Source: Enoplosus armatus (lineage: Eukaryota; Chordata; Actinopteri; Centrarchiformes; Enoplosidae). From it: 64,000 nt of DNA. Position 1 is the stretch's first letter; the number at the start of each line of letters is the position of its first letter. Under the pieces are notes generated by a model that was not told the origin of the DNA, ran no database searches, and was given only the letters and a program-made list of their open reading frames with translations. A program made the position numbers and the translations under genes. The DNA is taken from contig NC_092189.1 in assembly GCF_043641665.1 (NCBI RefSeq), positions 16,336,833 to 16,400,832 on the forward strand, read 5' to 3'. Below are positions 48,766-60,894 of this stretch, piece by piece.

Positions 48766-50692
48766 ACCTACATTGAATTATGCAGGAAGTAGGCAGGGGA
48801 TCATTATGTGACATCTGCAGTGCCACCAAGTGCTGGCAAAATTATAGCCTGGAGTACTGTGTGATTGGCACTTAATGAGCAAATGTGAGTGACAATGAGC
48901 TTTAGCCTGGGGGCAACAACAGCATGGGGCAGTGGTAGGTCATGAATCTGGAATAATGGAACAGTAAACGGTCTCCATCACTGGTATTGATTTTCCTGAG
49001 CCTTGGTCTATGTTTTATGTCCATGATCATCCACCAGCATTGTAGCCACTCACGCATAAGGCAAGTGGCACTTATAGCTACTATGCATGTAGTAACAGAA
49101 GTAAGGCACACAAGAAAGATTGACCTATTTCTTCCCCCATGGACCCTTTTAGCCCATATCTCATACTATCTTATACTGATTGACTTTATTAAACTGTGCT
49201 AATTTAATATGTAGCGCTACCTTATAGGTGCTAAGGCGTTACAAAGTCCTGATAGAGGTCTTCTGTCATCACTTTTAAATGGAAAGAAAGGTTTGCAGAA
49301 ATGATGCCTTAGCAGAGGACTTGCACTTGACTCTGTTGTCTTATCAAGTCTTTCATTAGCATGCTGCTGCTGGAGTGCTTCATAAATGTAGCTGTTAATT
49401 CACAGGAAGCAACCCCACCCGCTGAGGCCTTCTCCTCCCCGTCCCCAGCCATTATGCGATTCCTCATGGTTGTGTGACTCTTCTCCACACCCACCTGTCT
49501 GCCAGTCTACCTCCCCTCCTATCTGCCACTTACATTTTCATCTACAACCGCCTCCTCTCCCCACAGCTACTCTTACTTTTCATTTTATGTCTCCATTTGG
49601 TCTCAGCCTCTAAGCACGAGGATGGATGTTTACAGTAACGGAGCTGTCAGATTTTGATTTTATGTTTCATCATCAAATTAGTTGTGTGCTACGTTTGAGT
49701 TATCTATTTTTTCACTAAGTGATGTTAATAGGGTGATATGGTATTCTCACCAATAAAAGGTTATGTATGCATCATTACTAAGCTTTGAATAACTACAAAA
49801 AGCGGCTGCCCGCTGGGGAAAGATGGAGATATACTCTAGCTTCTCAAATGTGTGTTTCATTCATCAACATGAAAAATATCCCAGTGTGAGACAACAGAGG
49901 CGATGCAGCTAAGTCACATTTTAGAAAGCCACCACACTAATCAAGTGGTAACTCATCATCCTATGTTTCAATAAGCTTAAATCAGTTTAATATTTAGTAT
50001 AGTTGTTAAAAATACATGGCACAACACCTGAAAACCATATGAGTTAACATATTTTGCAATTATCATTATTATGACGTCACTTCAAACAGGAAAATTGTTT
50101 TGTAAGACATGTTAGCGAGTTACACACACATGGTAATTTAAAGTCCTGCTCAATAGTATTTTAGCATGCATGCTTGTGGACATGTAAGGCTTAAATCAGG
50201 TTCCCCAGTTAAAATGTAAAGTTAGTGAAATGTGCTTTTTTAAAAATATTTTAAGATTGTTTTTAAGGCATGTTTTTATTTTGCTGAAATTCTGCTTCAC
50301 CACAAAAACAGACAAATGTCTCTAACCTTCTGTACTACTTAGCAAGCCAGACTACTAAACTGAATTCTGCCTACCTGAAAGAATGTTTAATTTACTGGAT
50401 GTTTTTGCATTTCTCTGTCATTTTGCTGAAATAAACTGTGCACAACATGACTTATCAGGTTATTATAACCTTGTGATTTTAAAAGGATGTTATTCAATTT
50501 GAAACCCTATTACCTTTTTTAAAAACATGTCAAAGTTGTACTCTGATACTCTGAAATTCATTGTTTCCTCAAAAGTCACTTTAATCTTATGGCTTTTTCT
50601 TAACTGATGGTGTTTGTTTGTTTGCTATTTAAATGATTTAATCAGGCTTTAAATCTTATGTTTGGATCTCATTGACTTTAATTATTGGTTTT
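48766..50692. other. Unique non-coding DNA, includes a perfect CRE
   Basis: Single-copy sequence. TGACGTCA at 50072-50079 is the full palindromic cAMP-response element, next to AT-rich homeodomain-type words. CT-rich sequence lies at 49425-49565. The last 300 bases may contain part of the retroelement whose tail follows. Confidence 0.45.
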
Positions 50693-50756
50693 ATTGTAAA
50701 GCACTTTGTAACTTTGTTTTTGAAAAGTGCTATATAAATAAAATGATTATTATTGT
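50693..50756 (+). mobile_element. RTE-like LINE or SINE 3' tail, copy 2
   Basis: ATTGTAAAGCACTTTGTAAC, then TGAAAAGTGCTATATAAATA and ATTATTATTG repeat the tail at 17495-17590 nearly base for base. This copy is less decayed at the GCTATATAAATAAAA end. How far it extends to the left is unclear. Confidence 0.65.
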
Positions 50757-50889
50757 TACAGAGGCAAGGGTGATTTCAACATTGCAAATGCTTTTCAGTC
50801 ATTTATTTTCTGTTCTGCTCACGTGTGTAATTTTCCCTTCCTCTCCTGGTATTTATTAAAGCCCCAAATATCTGTTTGGTTGGTCTACC

Positions 50890-50913
50890 AATAATAATAA
50901 TAATAATAATAAA
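50890..50913 (+). repeat. AAT microsatellite
   Basis: Eight AAT units. It lies about 130 bases right of the RTE-like tail and may be a separate repeat. Confidence 0.9.
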
Positions 50914-51800
50914 GATCCCTTCCGAACATTCACATTGTATTTAAAGGAAGATATTATGGCTATCCACTGGATAGGAACCCTTTACACCAACACACAGTCT
51001 GAAAGTAAAGACTGTACATGTGAAGCACAAACAAAACTGCCTTTGGATGTGTTGCCTATTAGAGCTATAATTTTGCTGTTTATAAAATGCCGTCCAAACG
51101 ATGGATGTAGTTAATGATGAGCCATACTGTTTTGGCTTTCATTAACTATGCTCATCTTGATTATTTGCCTTTATTAAATAGTCAGAATTATTGGTGGTAA
51201 TACACCGATGCGAAACATCTCTCAAACTTTACCTGTCAGACTTGTCAAACTGCTGTAATATGCAATGCTGTTCCTCAACTTTATGAATTAATTTGACAAT
51301 TCATAATGGATTTTTATTATTTATGATTCTGTGGTGTGGTAAAAAATGTGGTGGTGTGCCACAGATGGCCCTATGTGGGGCAAACACTGGAAATCCATAG
51401 ACGAGTCCATCAATTCAAGACAAGCTGAATGTTGTCTCTGGTAACCTGCAGTGCGCACCAAAATAAACAGTGTTCTCTGCACACATGGAAAATGCTTAGA
51501 GCTAATAGCTCAGTGTTTCCACTGCAGCTAGTTTTACCACGTCTGCAACAGAATCATAAATAATGAAAATGAAATATCATGTCTCAAAATGTTAAATTGG
51601 TTAATAAAGTTACACAGATATTGGTGAAGAAAAGTTTGACAAGCCTGAAAAGTTTTTGAGATATCGTACTAACTAACAGACTGAACAAGACTGAAAACAT
51701 CATCTTCATGACAGAGATAATAAGCTAGTTTAATATAATTCTTTCGATTTTTTCAACTTTTTTTATAGAAATGTGGTCATGTTACAGAAGAACGAGACTT
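50914..51800. other. Unique non-coding DNA
   Basis: Single-copy AT-rich sequence; no exon or clear repeat. The last 200 bases may belong to the repeat that follows. Confidence 0.45.
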
Positions 51801-52060
51801 GGAGTCTAAAGCCATGCTAGTGGATCTGTGAGGCCGTACTTAAAGGGACAGCAGCGCTTTGAGCTAAATGCTAACGTCGACATGCTAACATGCTCACAAT
51901 GACAATGCTAACATGCTGATGTTTAGCAGGTATAATGGTACCTTTACCATGTTCACCGTGTTTGTGCTAGCATTTGCTAATTAGCACCGAACAGCAGAGA
52001 CTGACGGGAAGGTTATTAGTTTTGCAGGTATTTGGTCATAAAACAACGTATTGGACATTC
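51801..52060. repeat. GCTAACATGC-rich teleost interspersed repeat
   Basis: The words AGCAGCGCTTTGAGCTAAAT, ACATGCTAACATGCTCACAA, TGACAATGCTAACATGCTGA and TTTGCAGGTATTTGGTCATA follow in the order that I remember from a common teleost repeat. The centre is built of near-repeats of ATGCTAAC, with a complementary TTAGCA/GCTAGCATTTGCTAATTAGC part, so it can fold on itself. The copy is well preserved at the left and fades after TATTGGAC. No coding capacity; class unknown. Confidence 0.65.
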
Positions 52061-53312
52061 AACATTCTTTCAGAATTCCCTTTTTTTACCCTTTAAGGCT
52101 CTACTAATGGTACAGTATATCGTCACATGACGGCAGCAACATTTACTGAGTATGAATGGGACCAACTGAACATTGAGTTACAGCTTCCACTTTTGATTTT
52201 ATCTGAATATGCTATTCCTCATTGCGCTTTTTAACTGGAAGTACGTTATGATTCTTGCTTCTCTCATCACTCTGATTTGCTGGAGTTCACTGGCAAGTAT
52301 AATCACTTGTGCGCTCAGTGGAGATAAGCATCCAAGACGCCAAATGACTTTCAGTGATTTCACAGCCTTTAATTGGATCCTATGGATAAAACAATATGTT
52401 ATCTCAGTTTTGGGGGTGTTTGTGACCCTAGGCGAAGACAGAGTGATCTGATTTGAATGAGAGGAGCATTGTTGCTTTGACACATTTTCCAGTCTGACTG
52501 ATGTTTCCATACATACATCTATACATAGAGAGCACATGAAATATACATAAAACTGGACCCAAAAACGAAAGGGAAGATTTATAACATCGACCTGAAAAGT
52601 AACAGAAATAACTAATCTCAGAAAAAGCCTCCCTGTTTTCAGTATCAAGCAAGGAAATAAAGCATGTATGGTAATATACAGTAGAAGAGATTACTTAATG
52701 ATTACTATCAACATGCTCATATATGAACAATACTAAAATATAGACAAATCAGAATACTCAATATGGAACATTTGTGAACTGAGAGTTGAACTAAACCCAA
52801 ATATTAAAATCTCAGCTGAAAAATAACTGAAGGAACTCTGAAATTGACATTAAAGTTTTAAATGCTGTAAAAATAAACGTTTGTCTAAATTTCATGGAAT
52901 AATTAAAAAGTGCAGAGCATTTTAAAACTTTTTGACTGCCTTTGTGGCTTGGTAAGACTTCTGATGTATTATTCTTTTCAAACCTCCAGGCAGACAGCAA
53001 CAAGTGTTGCTTCAAAGTTTTTGAAATATCAGGTTTTTCAAACAAGTGAATCATACATTTTGCCTTTCAGCCATGGCTTTTTCTCGAAAAACGTGCTCAT
53101 TACAAGCTATTCAACAATGTTAATAGTTGACTTGGGAGTGCTTATGGCAGATGGTCAATGTTTATGAGATGGCTCAGGGGTATGAGTTGTCACTGCTGAA
53201 GGTCTTTCATTCAGTTAATGTGTAAGGAATCTACAGATGGACTTCATCCAAGCTAAAAACAAAACCCTTTGAAATGGCCTATTGATCTTTTACTCAGCTC
53301 TCTCTCACCATT

Positions 53313-53316
<4 letters not shown>
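52061..53316. other. Unique non-coding DNA, no gene seen
   Basis: The 149-codon minus frame at 52199-52648 and its plus-strand partners look like chance; they have no domain and hydrophobic stretches only from T-rich sequence. Confidence 0.45.

Positions 53317-53357
<41 letters not shown>
53317..53357 (+). repeat. TG microsatellite
   Basis: About 20 uninterrupted TG units. A short CA-rich stretch (53407-53428) follows within 60 bases. Confidence 0.95.
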
Positions 53358-53358
<1 letters not shown>

Positions 53359-53434
53359 GGCGTAGTGTAACTAGATATGACTAACTGTTAGGCCTAGCGG
53401 AGTCACTCATACACACACACATACACACAGTTCA

Positions 53435-53690
53435 CACACATGCAAACATGGGCTCGTGCACATGTACGGGTCCTGGGAGTTGGATCTGAATGCAGTGGGC
53501 TGTGAGGATGGGTAATGGAGGACAGTATGTGTCCTGGGATCATGGCGGATGGATCCTCCATTGCGAGGGCGATGAGACCTGAAGGGCGACAGGGAGATGG
53601 AGGCATTGAGGGAGAGAGCAGCCGCAGCCCAACGCTCTGTTAGGCGCCTAATGGAGAGACAGCAAGGAAGCAGCGAGCACTATAGGGCCC
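53435..53690. promoter_or_regulatory. Small CpG-richer block
   Basis: About ten CpG in roughly 200 bases against about one per hundred nearby, with GGATCATGGCGGATGG (a YY1-like ATGGCGG) near 53538-53553. It lacks a clear splice donor and the frames inside are short. It could be a minor promoter, a regulatory element or a GC-rich repeat fragment. Confidence 0.2.
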
Positions 53691-56600
53691 ACTGCCCACA
53701 GAGGAGGAACACAAACTCACAGACAGGGAAGAAAAGTCAAGCGGCAGGGGCTGCTGCAACACTGGGGCACTTCTGATTGACATAATCCTTCGCTTCTGCC
53801 TTACAAGAGTTCTTTGAAGGTGCAACAAGGTACTGTCCAATAGCACAAAACAACCATAATACACCTGTAAGGGATTGATGGATGTGTTGATCAATGCCAA
53901 TGACATAACAATTACTTAGGCACATGTTCATGGCTGTTCAAAAGTCAGATTACTTAACGTGAAAACTGGATCTTTTTAGCTGAAGGTGGTGTAAGTAACT
54001 ACTCACCCGTAGTGGTGTCAATATATGGACATTAGCTGCTATGACTCCTGTCATTGGAGATCCCCTAGTAAGACAAAAAATGAACAGTACTGTTCAACAG
54101 TAATGGGATGATAAACAATGCAACATAAGTATGATGTGTTTTTGTATTTTAAAGTTTTATTTGGCTCTTAAAAGTCACTGCAGGGCATCTGAAAGGACAC
54201 AATCAATCCTGTTTGTGCATCAGGCTGTGATTCAAAGCAAATTAGATTTTTAACCAAAGCTGTATCCTGCTTCTTATTTTTGTCTGTTAGGTCATGTAAT
54301 GTGTTAAAAAACCAAATTGTCCTTTAAAATCCATTTGACTTTAGGAAGAACTGTATTTAAGCCAGATGCATTTGTGTTTTATGGATTTTATGGTGTTCCT
54401 AAATCAGGTTTTATTTTTCAGTGCAAAAACATGCCTTACTGTTCCCAAAATATTTATCTTCTAAGATGGAAAAAGGACTACAGTGTATTCAGAAACTGGG
54501 ACTGCGGATGTAAAATTTCCTTTGATCTCTGAGTCTGGGACAAATACAGATGGTGGGACCCATTTTTTCATTTTCTTCCATTTAAGAGGGAGACTGGATT
54601 TTCAGATACAGCGCACAACTCCGTCTACCTTGGACTGCTGATATCACGCTTAATTGGATCAAAGTCTTCCATTGCAACAAGACTTACAATTATTCTTCCT
54701 CAGTGGTGCAGCTATTTTAATGAGCACCTTTCCAAACATTCTTACCTTGCTAGCAACTAATCTACATCATTGCTGTTGTCTGTACGTGAGGAAAGCCTGG
54801 AAACACAGAGCTTCATATAAATTAGATAATTTAGTTTTACAAAAAGTTGAGCATCAATTAATTGTGCCTAATTCTTGAAAATCAAAACATGCACGCACCG
54901 TACATCGTGCAATAACAATCTTTTCTGTGCTGTGTTAATTCGGGCTCATCATTCTTCTGAATGCTCATAACGGCCTGTGCACATCCACATACGCTTGAAA
55001 TATTTCAAAGACCATAGCAAGTTACTGGGGAACAATTGAAATGAATAATTGAAATAAAGTTACTACACCTGAACGACAGGATTAGAGCACGTTGGTTACA
55101 TAAATGGCTGTGAGTAGGTTGTTCAAGTGTGAGCACCACAGTAAAGTACCTTTCTGTACATTTCATACATACTTAGGAGGTGAGGATGAGTGCAGATTGC
55201 ACATTTGGATGGTAATGCAACATCAAATCCCTGCATACTACTGTCTTGTGCACGGCATATTTAACATTGCTCCCAGCATGCTACATGTTCAAAGCTATGA
55301 TAGTCACTGACACACCAATTATGGCAACACACTAAGAACAGGACTGAACAGCCAGCTATGTCTCCTTCTGTTTCAAAATGCATTTGTTATGTAAAATTTA
55401 TTATGACTACAGCTATGACAACAAACAGTGCTTCGCAATTACAGCTACCTTCATCTGTGGGAGGTACACTAAAGAGAGTAAACAACTCTTTCAAGAGTAG
55501 TATGAGTGTCTTGAAGTAAACAGATACATTTTGAAACACATTTTCTATGACTGACAGCTCATTACTGACAGACAGTGTATGGCGAGGACTGCTTGATTAA
55601 TTGGGCACACCAAATCTTCATATATATATTTATATACAGGTGCTTGATTTGGGGAAAACATGTAATAAAATCCCAAAGAGTAACAGCATTATACAGCCTT
55701 TCAGCTGTTTCTATGCAGCGAGGAAATGTATTCACAAGTGGGAACGGGTTCATTGAAAAGACACAGAGGGGGAACTAGGTTAGAGAGCCGAAGCCCCAGA
55801 AGGACTCCACTACACTCCACTCAATAAGAAAAGCCCTAAACGGATTTCTGTGAGGGAACTGCTCAGGGAGAACTGAACAGATTGATGGATACATGTTCTG
55901 CATGCTATTGCTGGTGGAACAGCAACACCAAAAGCTTCTCATCGACAATTACAGCAGAGCAGAGAGCGAGATAAGGCCAGGGGAGACGATGCATTTCAGG
56001 AAGATATTAGGTTTGGGCTGGAGAAAAATATATCCGCACAGCCTTATTCAGTCTGTTTCCAGGACAGTGTGTCGAGAATCCTTGGCAGTATTAGACGAGT
56101 TTGTGCAATTCAAATCCTCTCATTGTATTTCTGCAGATTCAATACATTTCAAGGTCACTCATAGTCACCTGTAATTGATTATTACAAGCAAGCAGCACTG
56201 GACTGATAAGCTCCTTTCACCATCTTAACGTTGAGCCTATTTGACAAAGACTGTATTCATCCTCACTGTTGACTGTCAACAAAGGAGGTGTAGCACATTA
56301 ATAGCACAGGCCCAAGCAATATGATGACCGGCATCTACAGATAATCTCAAGTCGCAGATAATGGAACTCACTGATATGACTGCAGAGACGTTTTTGCCCC
56401 TAAGACAACAATGCATTACACATCAACAGTTCCGTTCAGCATGGTCAATCGAGCATTATATAACTCAGGGACAGAAGAGAAATGAAATCAGGTGCCACGA
56501 GGGTTGTTTGGAGAAAGCGACATGTTAAATGAGAAACACTTCTCTTCTTCAGGTGTTTAAAAGGCAATAGCAGGAAAAAAAAGATCTCCGACTTCACTGC

Positions 56601-57139
56601 TAAACTGTGTAATCTAACAGTGTGGGACACAATCACTGTGGGAGAATAGGCTGTGAGACGAACCACCTCACAATTAAAGGGACGCAGGGCTTAGACAACA
56701 CATCACAGGTACTATCCAATGCATATGGTGAAAAATAACACCAGCGTCTGCGGGGCTTTGATAAGAAATCTCTCTCTCCTTTCTCCTTTCCACCACTACT
56801 GTCTCACACACAGCGGGAAGCATGTGGCTTGGCACAACTTTTGAAGTCTCACTTGGACAAGCGGCAAAGGAAAGGGTTGCAGGTGTTGATTAGACGTCAG
56901 CTTCACTTTGGGAGATAAGTTGCTGTGTGAACAGGCCATTCTTGATTTTCAAGGGCACAGGATGCATTTGAGAGACTGCCAAAGGTCCGCCTTCATGCTG
57001 CTGCTCACACTAAAAACAACCAATAGCAGAGTGATACTGTAGTTTTCATGTAGACTTATTGAACACAGAAAACACACTGTAAAATGACTCTTTCAATCAT
57101 TTTGTCTAATACTAATGCATCTTACGCAAAGAGGCTGAA
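53691..57139. other. Unique non-coding DNA, no gene seen
   Basis: Single-copy sequence without a supportable exon. Small frames at 54317-54878, 55562-55778 and 55893-56174 match nothing known. Confidence 0.5.
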
Positions 57140-57270
57140 ATCAGGCATTAAATTAGGTGTGCTTATCAAATTAAATACCTATCACCAGATTAATGCGTCG
57201 TAATCTTGCAGCTCTTTTATTCATCAATAATACTTGAGTACAGAATGGCAATGAGGTGCAGTATCAAAGC
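57140..57270. promoter_or_regulatory. Candidate conserved non-coding element
   Basis: Complex AT-rich stretch with homeodomain and GATA-like words: GGCATTAAATTAGG, GTGCTTATCAAATTAAATACC, TATCACCAGATTAATGCG, TCGTAATCTTG. No repeats or frames. Inferred from texture only. Confidence 0.25.
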
Positions 57271-57832
57271 AAAAATATAGCTTTTAGTTGTTACAGTTAC
57301 TCAAACATACCTATAAATTTCAACTCATGGAATTTTCTAATCTTATATATTATGAGAGATATTCATGTATTCACGTATGTGTGTTGGGTTATGTGAATTA
57401 TTACTGTTATTATATGTAGACTACTACTAGAAAGAGTATAAATTATCATGTTTTGCTATTTCTCTAGAATATTCACTTGGCTGCAGGCTATTGTACCTGG
57501 TGAAGACCACAGAAAATCACTTGAACATGAACCTTCACATTCTACAATGTGCTGTGGGACTTGAGCCCAGTAGCCTATCATTCAGTGTGTTAAAACAATG
57601 CAGGTACTGATGATGTGGTTGCTAGGCAACATTAACTGCTTGATTATTTATTGAATAAAAGGAGGTATGCTTATGTGCGTATGGGGCATAGTCTATTATT
57701 CATGGGAATCAGTTATTTTTCATATTTTGGCGAATCTTTCTCTCTAGAGGAGAGAGGCCATGTGATAGCAGCATTCCTCTGCTTATCAACATGATGCACT
57801 ACAGGGCCAGGTTGAGTAGTAGTGAATGCGTT
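57271..57832. other. Non-coding DNA
   Basis: AT-rich single-copy sequence, nothing recognised. Confidence 0.5.
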
Positions 57833-57900
57833 TATGTGTGTGTATGTATCTGTGTGGATGTGTGTGCGTGATGCTGTGTGGGTGTGTGTCCATGTATGCA
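57833..57900 (+). repeat. GT-rich imperfect microsatellite
   Basis: Interrupted GTGTGT, GTATGT and GGATGT units. The minus-strand frame 57713-58009 reads Thr/His repeats from it and is not a gene. Confidence 0.85.
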
Positions 57901-58828
57901 TAGTTTGACTTTTGGGCAAATCGTGGGCATAGTTCAACAAAAAAACAACAACAAAAAAACAGTCCTGCAACTGATAGAAATCACCTAAATGGTGGAGAGA
58001 GTCAATCACTGTGGCATTAAAGTTGTTGTTGCAGTTGACCCAGACAAATTGAAAACAGACATTAACTGTTTCTCCTCCTGTAGCCCTGGTAAATTAGTGC
58101 TGACTGAATCCTCCTTACATGCCAGTTCCATTTCTGGAGGCAGCAACATTATTAGACATTGCCCATGTCCTAAGTCCCTGCATTCCGGTTTAGGAGAAAT
58201 GTAGGTCATCATAGAAAACCCACCTCCAAGCCCCCCTCCAGCTCAAATCCAACTGACATCTTTGAGGTAAGAGAAGTCTTGGGCTGCACACTAATCCTTC
58301 CGGTCATACTGAGTTTCAAATTCAATCTCAGTTTTCTCATTATAGGTTTTGGAGATACTGAGACCCCATATTGGTCAAGAGATAGTTCAGCTAATCTGAT
58401 AGGGTTCTGTAGTAGGGCCTGTAGAAACCAATGATCTTGGATCCATGGGTTAGGGATATTAACAGCACAGAGCAGGTGGGGAAAACTCAAGAGGGAAGGC
58501 AGAGGGCTAAGGCCAAGCATGGTGAACTGTTATTTGTTTGGATAGCCAAGAAACGCGCTTCAAATATCTGAAAGGGGGATTCTGTGGTTTGTTTTTGGAA
58601 TGTAAGGGAGAGGAAAAACGAATATCATGTAGCATTGCTGTACCCTAAAGCAAACGTTTACTTATTGTGAAATGAAAAATAATTTGCTGAAACTGGAACA
58701 GAAATTCACATGGCAAATGTAACCTGTGGCTTGTGCCCTGGGGACAGGAAAACAGTTTATAAATAACTTAAAATATACTGTCAGGCAAATGGTATAAGCA
58801 GAAGAAAATATACACACCTACCCACTCA
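57901..58828. other. Non-coding DNA with a stop-poor stretch
   Basis: Between 57989 and 58520 both strands keep open frames of 68-103 codons, so stop density is a little low. The translations have no known domain. It may be GC-balanced unique sequence or an old, unrecognised element. Confidence 0.4.
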
Positions 58829-58863
58829 AACACACACACACACACACACACATCACACACACA
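58829..58863 (+). repeat. CA microsatellite
   Basis: About eleven CA units, one AT interruption, then more CA. Confidence 0.95.
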
Positions 58864-59416
58864 TGCACATTCCTTTTATTATTGCACTGCTGTCTACTGT
58901 TGTCTGCATTTCATGTCATTCTAATGAAGTCCAGTTCTTTCTTTGTGCCTCTTCCTGATAATACAAAAGTTATGGATTTTTTTTCTTATTCCAGTGAGAT
59001 AGCTTTAAACGTTTACGGAAAGTCACAGTAATTGTATGTCTGTGTGTCAAAAATCTTATTCCATCTCATAACAGACTAAAATCCTCCTCATTGGGGTGAG
59101 CAGCAAGATCAATACTGTTGACATGGTCGAAAATAGGTCAGGATGTGTCTGAGTCAAAGCAGCTCAGGGAATCAACATATCCAGTACACTGCTGTCTTGT
59201 GAGACTCCACAGCCTTGCAACACAATGGGCCTGAAAGTGGTGTGCTTGGACAAAACCCAAGCATGAAACAGTGACTAATAAAATGTTGACAGACACAAAC
59301 CTCTAGCTACACAACCCTGGATAATGCAATATGTCTGGCTAGCGTTAGTAATGTTCGGTAACCCACATCGCCTGCATCCGGTTAATATTTTTTCAAGCAT
59401 CACCAGAGGCAATTTA

Positions 59417-59417
<1 letters not shown>
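58864..59417. other. Non-coding DNA
   Basis: Single-copy sequence between two CA repeats. No exon or repeat recognised. Confidence 0.5.

Positions 59418-59452
<35 letters not shown>
59418..59452 (+). repeat. CA microsatellite
   Basis: About 17 uninterrupted CA units. The minus frame 59275-59619 crosses it and reads a Cys/Val repeat, so it is rejected as a gene. Confidence 0.95.
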
Positions 59453-59454
<2 letters not shown>

Positions 59455-60579
59455 ATAAGAGCCTAGCCACATCTGCGCACACGCACTCCCATGTGGATGG
59501 ACACACATACACACACAGTGGTGGGAAAATGACCTTGGAAAGCTGGTCTGAAGCTTTTGTTGCGCAAAAACATCATGTAGCAGTTGCTCAATTTCATTTT
59601 CATTCGTTTTTGGAGACATTTAAAAGCCTCCACAGTGCTTTCATTGTGTTCTCATTTGTTTTTTATATTCTCTGGGACTATCAGGTTGTTGATCCTATGA
59701 ATGATTTCTTTTTTCCTTTCACTGTTCAAGCTGTTCAAGGCTCATCTCCAGCAGGGTTCTGACCCATTTAGACTGTGTTTACGCGAGGCGAAGTTAAGGA
59801 TAGGCATGATGCACATCAGTAGGATGTTGAGCCTAGGGTGACGGGCCAAATGTCTCCCAAAATAGGATGACAAGTAAAACAACTACGTTTTCAGCTGGAG
59901 TTGACTTAAGTTATGTCCCAGGCTTTAAGAAGCTGAAAGTTGTGTATCACAGTTGGCAATTTGGCGCGGTGCTGCTGGGTACTAGACCTTGCCGCGGACC
60001 TGTGTGGGCAGATGTGCTGCTCTGATTTGGCTGTAGGCTCACAGTGGTAATGCAGTCTGCAGGGTGGAGATTGAACATGGAAACAGATCAGAGATCTCTC
60101 CGTGTAGATCATGCAGATACTTGGGAGGAACATATAAAATGTGAGAGCACAGTGAAATGATAACAGATTCTGAAAAACTGTGTACAGCTTAAACTTGCTT
60201 TGGGAAATGGTAGCCTTTGATTTCTCAGAGAGATGATGAGAGGTGTATAGCATTTTTATTGAGGCATTTAAGATTCACAAACATTTTACCCATCCTAAAA
60301 AATGGTTTACAATGACAGACAACAATTTACCATTTCTAAAATGTATAATTGATAGAGTAGAATAATGTGAAATTATTTTTTGACTGGCAAAATATCAAGT
60401 TTGAGTATTCTGTATGGTTACTTCACTTAGTTTTACTAAAGTTATTAAAATAAAATAATTCCTTGCAATAAGATATCTGACATTTGACAAGCCTTTTTGA
60501 CAAATTATTCTACACCTTCCACCGATGTGCTCTTCTAATATTTCTTGGGCAGTGAGTGGATCCTGCATATCACTGCTTT
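59453..60579. other. Unique non-coding DNA, no gene seen
   Basis: The 115-codon minus frame at 59906-60253 has no signature. AT-rich from 60260. Confidence 0.5.
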
Positions 60580-60835
60580 AAGAAAAGTACTGTCTTCGCT
60601 ATAATTAAATTCATAAACATTCAAGTCCTCATACAAAAGGCTTGACCTGTTTGTGATGTGCTGAGTGAAGTTAATATCATCAAAGCCGACTTATCTCCAA
60701 GAGGATGGCTTGCCGATTAAAGGGGGATTTCTAGACAATCCTATGCTGACATTCACCTGTATTCGAGGCTAATACTGTGTTTATAAGCTACCTGACTGAC
60801 AGCCGGTCTTATTCGATGGGGGATCATGCTTAGAC
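60580..60835. promoter_or_regulatory. Candidate conserved non-coding element
   Basis: Non-repetitive block with GCTATAATTAAATTC, GAAGTTAATATCATC, GCCGATTAAAGGGGG and GAGGCTAATACTG words, alternating AT and GC segments. It has enhancer-like texture. Not tested for conservation. Confidence 0.25.
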
Positions 60836-60894
60836 ACATGCACACACACACACACAGACACGCACCCACCCACACATACACAGTGTTAAGACCC
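60836..60894 (+). repeat. CA-rich imperfect microsatellite
   Basis: About nine clean CA units, then interrupted CACGCACCCACC and CACACATACACA units. A perfect 10-base palindrome GACCATGGTC lies just to the right at 60917-60926. Confidence 0.85.

Noticed and set aside
52199..52648. 149-codon minus-strand frame
   Set aside because: Longest non-transposon frame tied with the LINE shadow, but no domain, and plus-strand frames overlap it; not supported as an exon.
59275..59619. 114-codon minus frame with Cys/Val run
   Set aside because: Reads through the CA microsatellite.
59906..60253. 115-codon minus-strand frame
   Set aside because: No recognisable protein family and no splice context.
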